Shown here in pieces: positions 50,323 to 50,440 of a stretch of DNA of 50,440 nt. Position numbers and translations under genes: made by a program. Below the pieces are notes generated by a model, which was given only the letters and a program-made list of their open reading frames with translations, was not told the origin of the DNA and did no database searches. The stretch comes from an uncultured Alphaproteobacteria bacterium. GTDB taxonomy: Bacteria > Pseudomonadota > Alphaproteobacteria > HIMB59 > GCA-002718135. Every line of letters begins with the position of its first letter. The stretch's first letter is position 1. The stretch covers positions 1 to 50,440 of the forward strand of contig CACGTA010000007.1 in assembly GCA_902575815.1 (NCBI GenBank). The letters are read 5' to 3'.

Positions 50323-50440
50323 CTAATTAAATACCTGAACTTTAATTGATTTGTTTTTATCACTTGCAATTTTCATTGCTTCGTCACAATCTTCTAGTTT
50401 AAATTTATGAGTTAGAATATCTTTAAAATTAAATTCCTTA
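50323..50440 (-). CDS. Zinc-dependent alcohol dehydrogenase, C-terminal end (L-idonate 5-dehydrogenase-like), cut by window end
   Basis: The last 38 codons of a minus-strand gene, reading in the only frame open to the window edge. The residues DILTHKFKLEDCDEAMKIAS followed by DKNKSIKVQVFN match the C-terminal helix and strand of medium-chain alcohol dehydrogenases of the sorbitol/L-idonate dehydrogenase group (family pattern THxFPLEDAxEAFxxA...SIKVQ). The catalytic and cofactor domains lie outside the window. The stop is 1 base from the convergent Gfo/Idh/MocA stop. Confidence 0.7.
   Translation of the reverse strand, partial: KEFNFKDILTHKFKLEDCDEAMKIASDKNKSIKVQVFN

Noticed and set aside
1-50440. 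tRNA or rRNA genes, CRISPR arrays, insertion sequences, phage genes
   Set aside because: No cloverleaf-like stretch, regularly spaced repeat, transposase or integrase-like protein was seen by reading; a covariance search would be needed to be certain for small RNAs.

Overview
The window is very AT-rich and tightly packed, with many 1 to 11 nt gene overlaps and no gap longer than about 150 bases. It encodes Gram-negative envelope genes (lipid A export, Kdo transfer, lipid A kinase and acylation). An lspA/DUF3035 lipoprotein pair and a DUF374 acyltransferase next to waaA point to an alphaproteobacterium. Small size, low GC and several sugar ABC importers suggest a streamlined pelagic lineage, perhaps of the AEGEAN-169/HIMB59 type; the placement is inference. 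No tRNA, rRNA, insertion sequence, phage gene or CRISPR array was seen.

Positions 1 to 13.8 kb are core genome: a plus-strand lipid A block (partial msbA, DUF374 acyltransferase, waaA, lpxK, lpxL), xseA-tadA on the minus strand, puuD-rluB-rsmD on the plus strand, then a minus-strand block of pgi, DUF3035, lspA, ileS and ribF. From xylA (13.9 kb) to the right end the window is a catabolic island.

Positions 15.3 to 32.3 kb carry three complete CUT2-type sugar importers, each with a binding protein, one RbsC-like permease and a single-domain ATPase. The first is followed in its operon by a phytanoyl-CoA-dioxygenase-like Fe(II)/2-oxoglutarate enzyme and a membrane desaturase-like di-iron protein. 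The third lies downstream of an IolD-like thiamine-diphosphate hydrolase and a 2-hydroxyacid dehydrogenase. A Gfo/Idh/MocA dehydrogenase, a second desaturase paralogue and a PanB-like protein lie between them. In the first two importers a hairpin with a U-run separates the binding-protein gene from its permease.

Positions 33.3 to 43.6 kb form a near-continuous minus-strand gene run: PanB-like protein 2, a sterol-desaturase-type hydroxylase, a MaoC-like protein, a solute-binding-protein homologue without a signal peptide, a class III CoA transferase, an enolase-superfamily enzyme, L-fuconate dehydratase, a BDH2-type SDR, a FAH-family hydrolase, an FMN 2-hydroxyacid oxidase and a Rieske-like ferredoxin. 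Five of these genes, with an amidohydrolase at 48 to 49 kb, match the non-phosphorylating route from L-fuconolactone to pyruvate. The right end adds a second MaoC protein, an RraA-like aldolase, an IclR regulator with a candidate operator, UxuA, two SDRs, a second Gfo/Idh/MocA enzyme and the end of a zinc alcohol dehydrogenase.

The most unusual points are a Rieske-fold ferredoxin in which both ligand histidines are cysteines, two PanB-like proteins lacking most of the canonical metal site and each beside a membrane di-iron oxygenase, a cytoplasmic solute-binding-protein homologue inside a catabolic operon, and an importer operon carrying two different iron oxygenase families. Together they resemble the rhizopine (Moc) logic of importing a small polyol, stripping a substituent oxidatively and oxidising the remainder, here in a probable marine bacterium.
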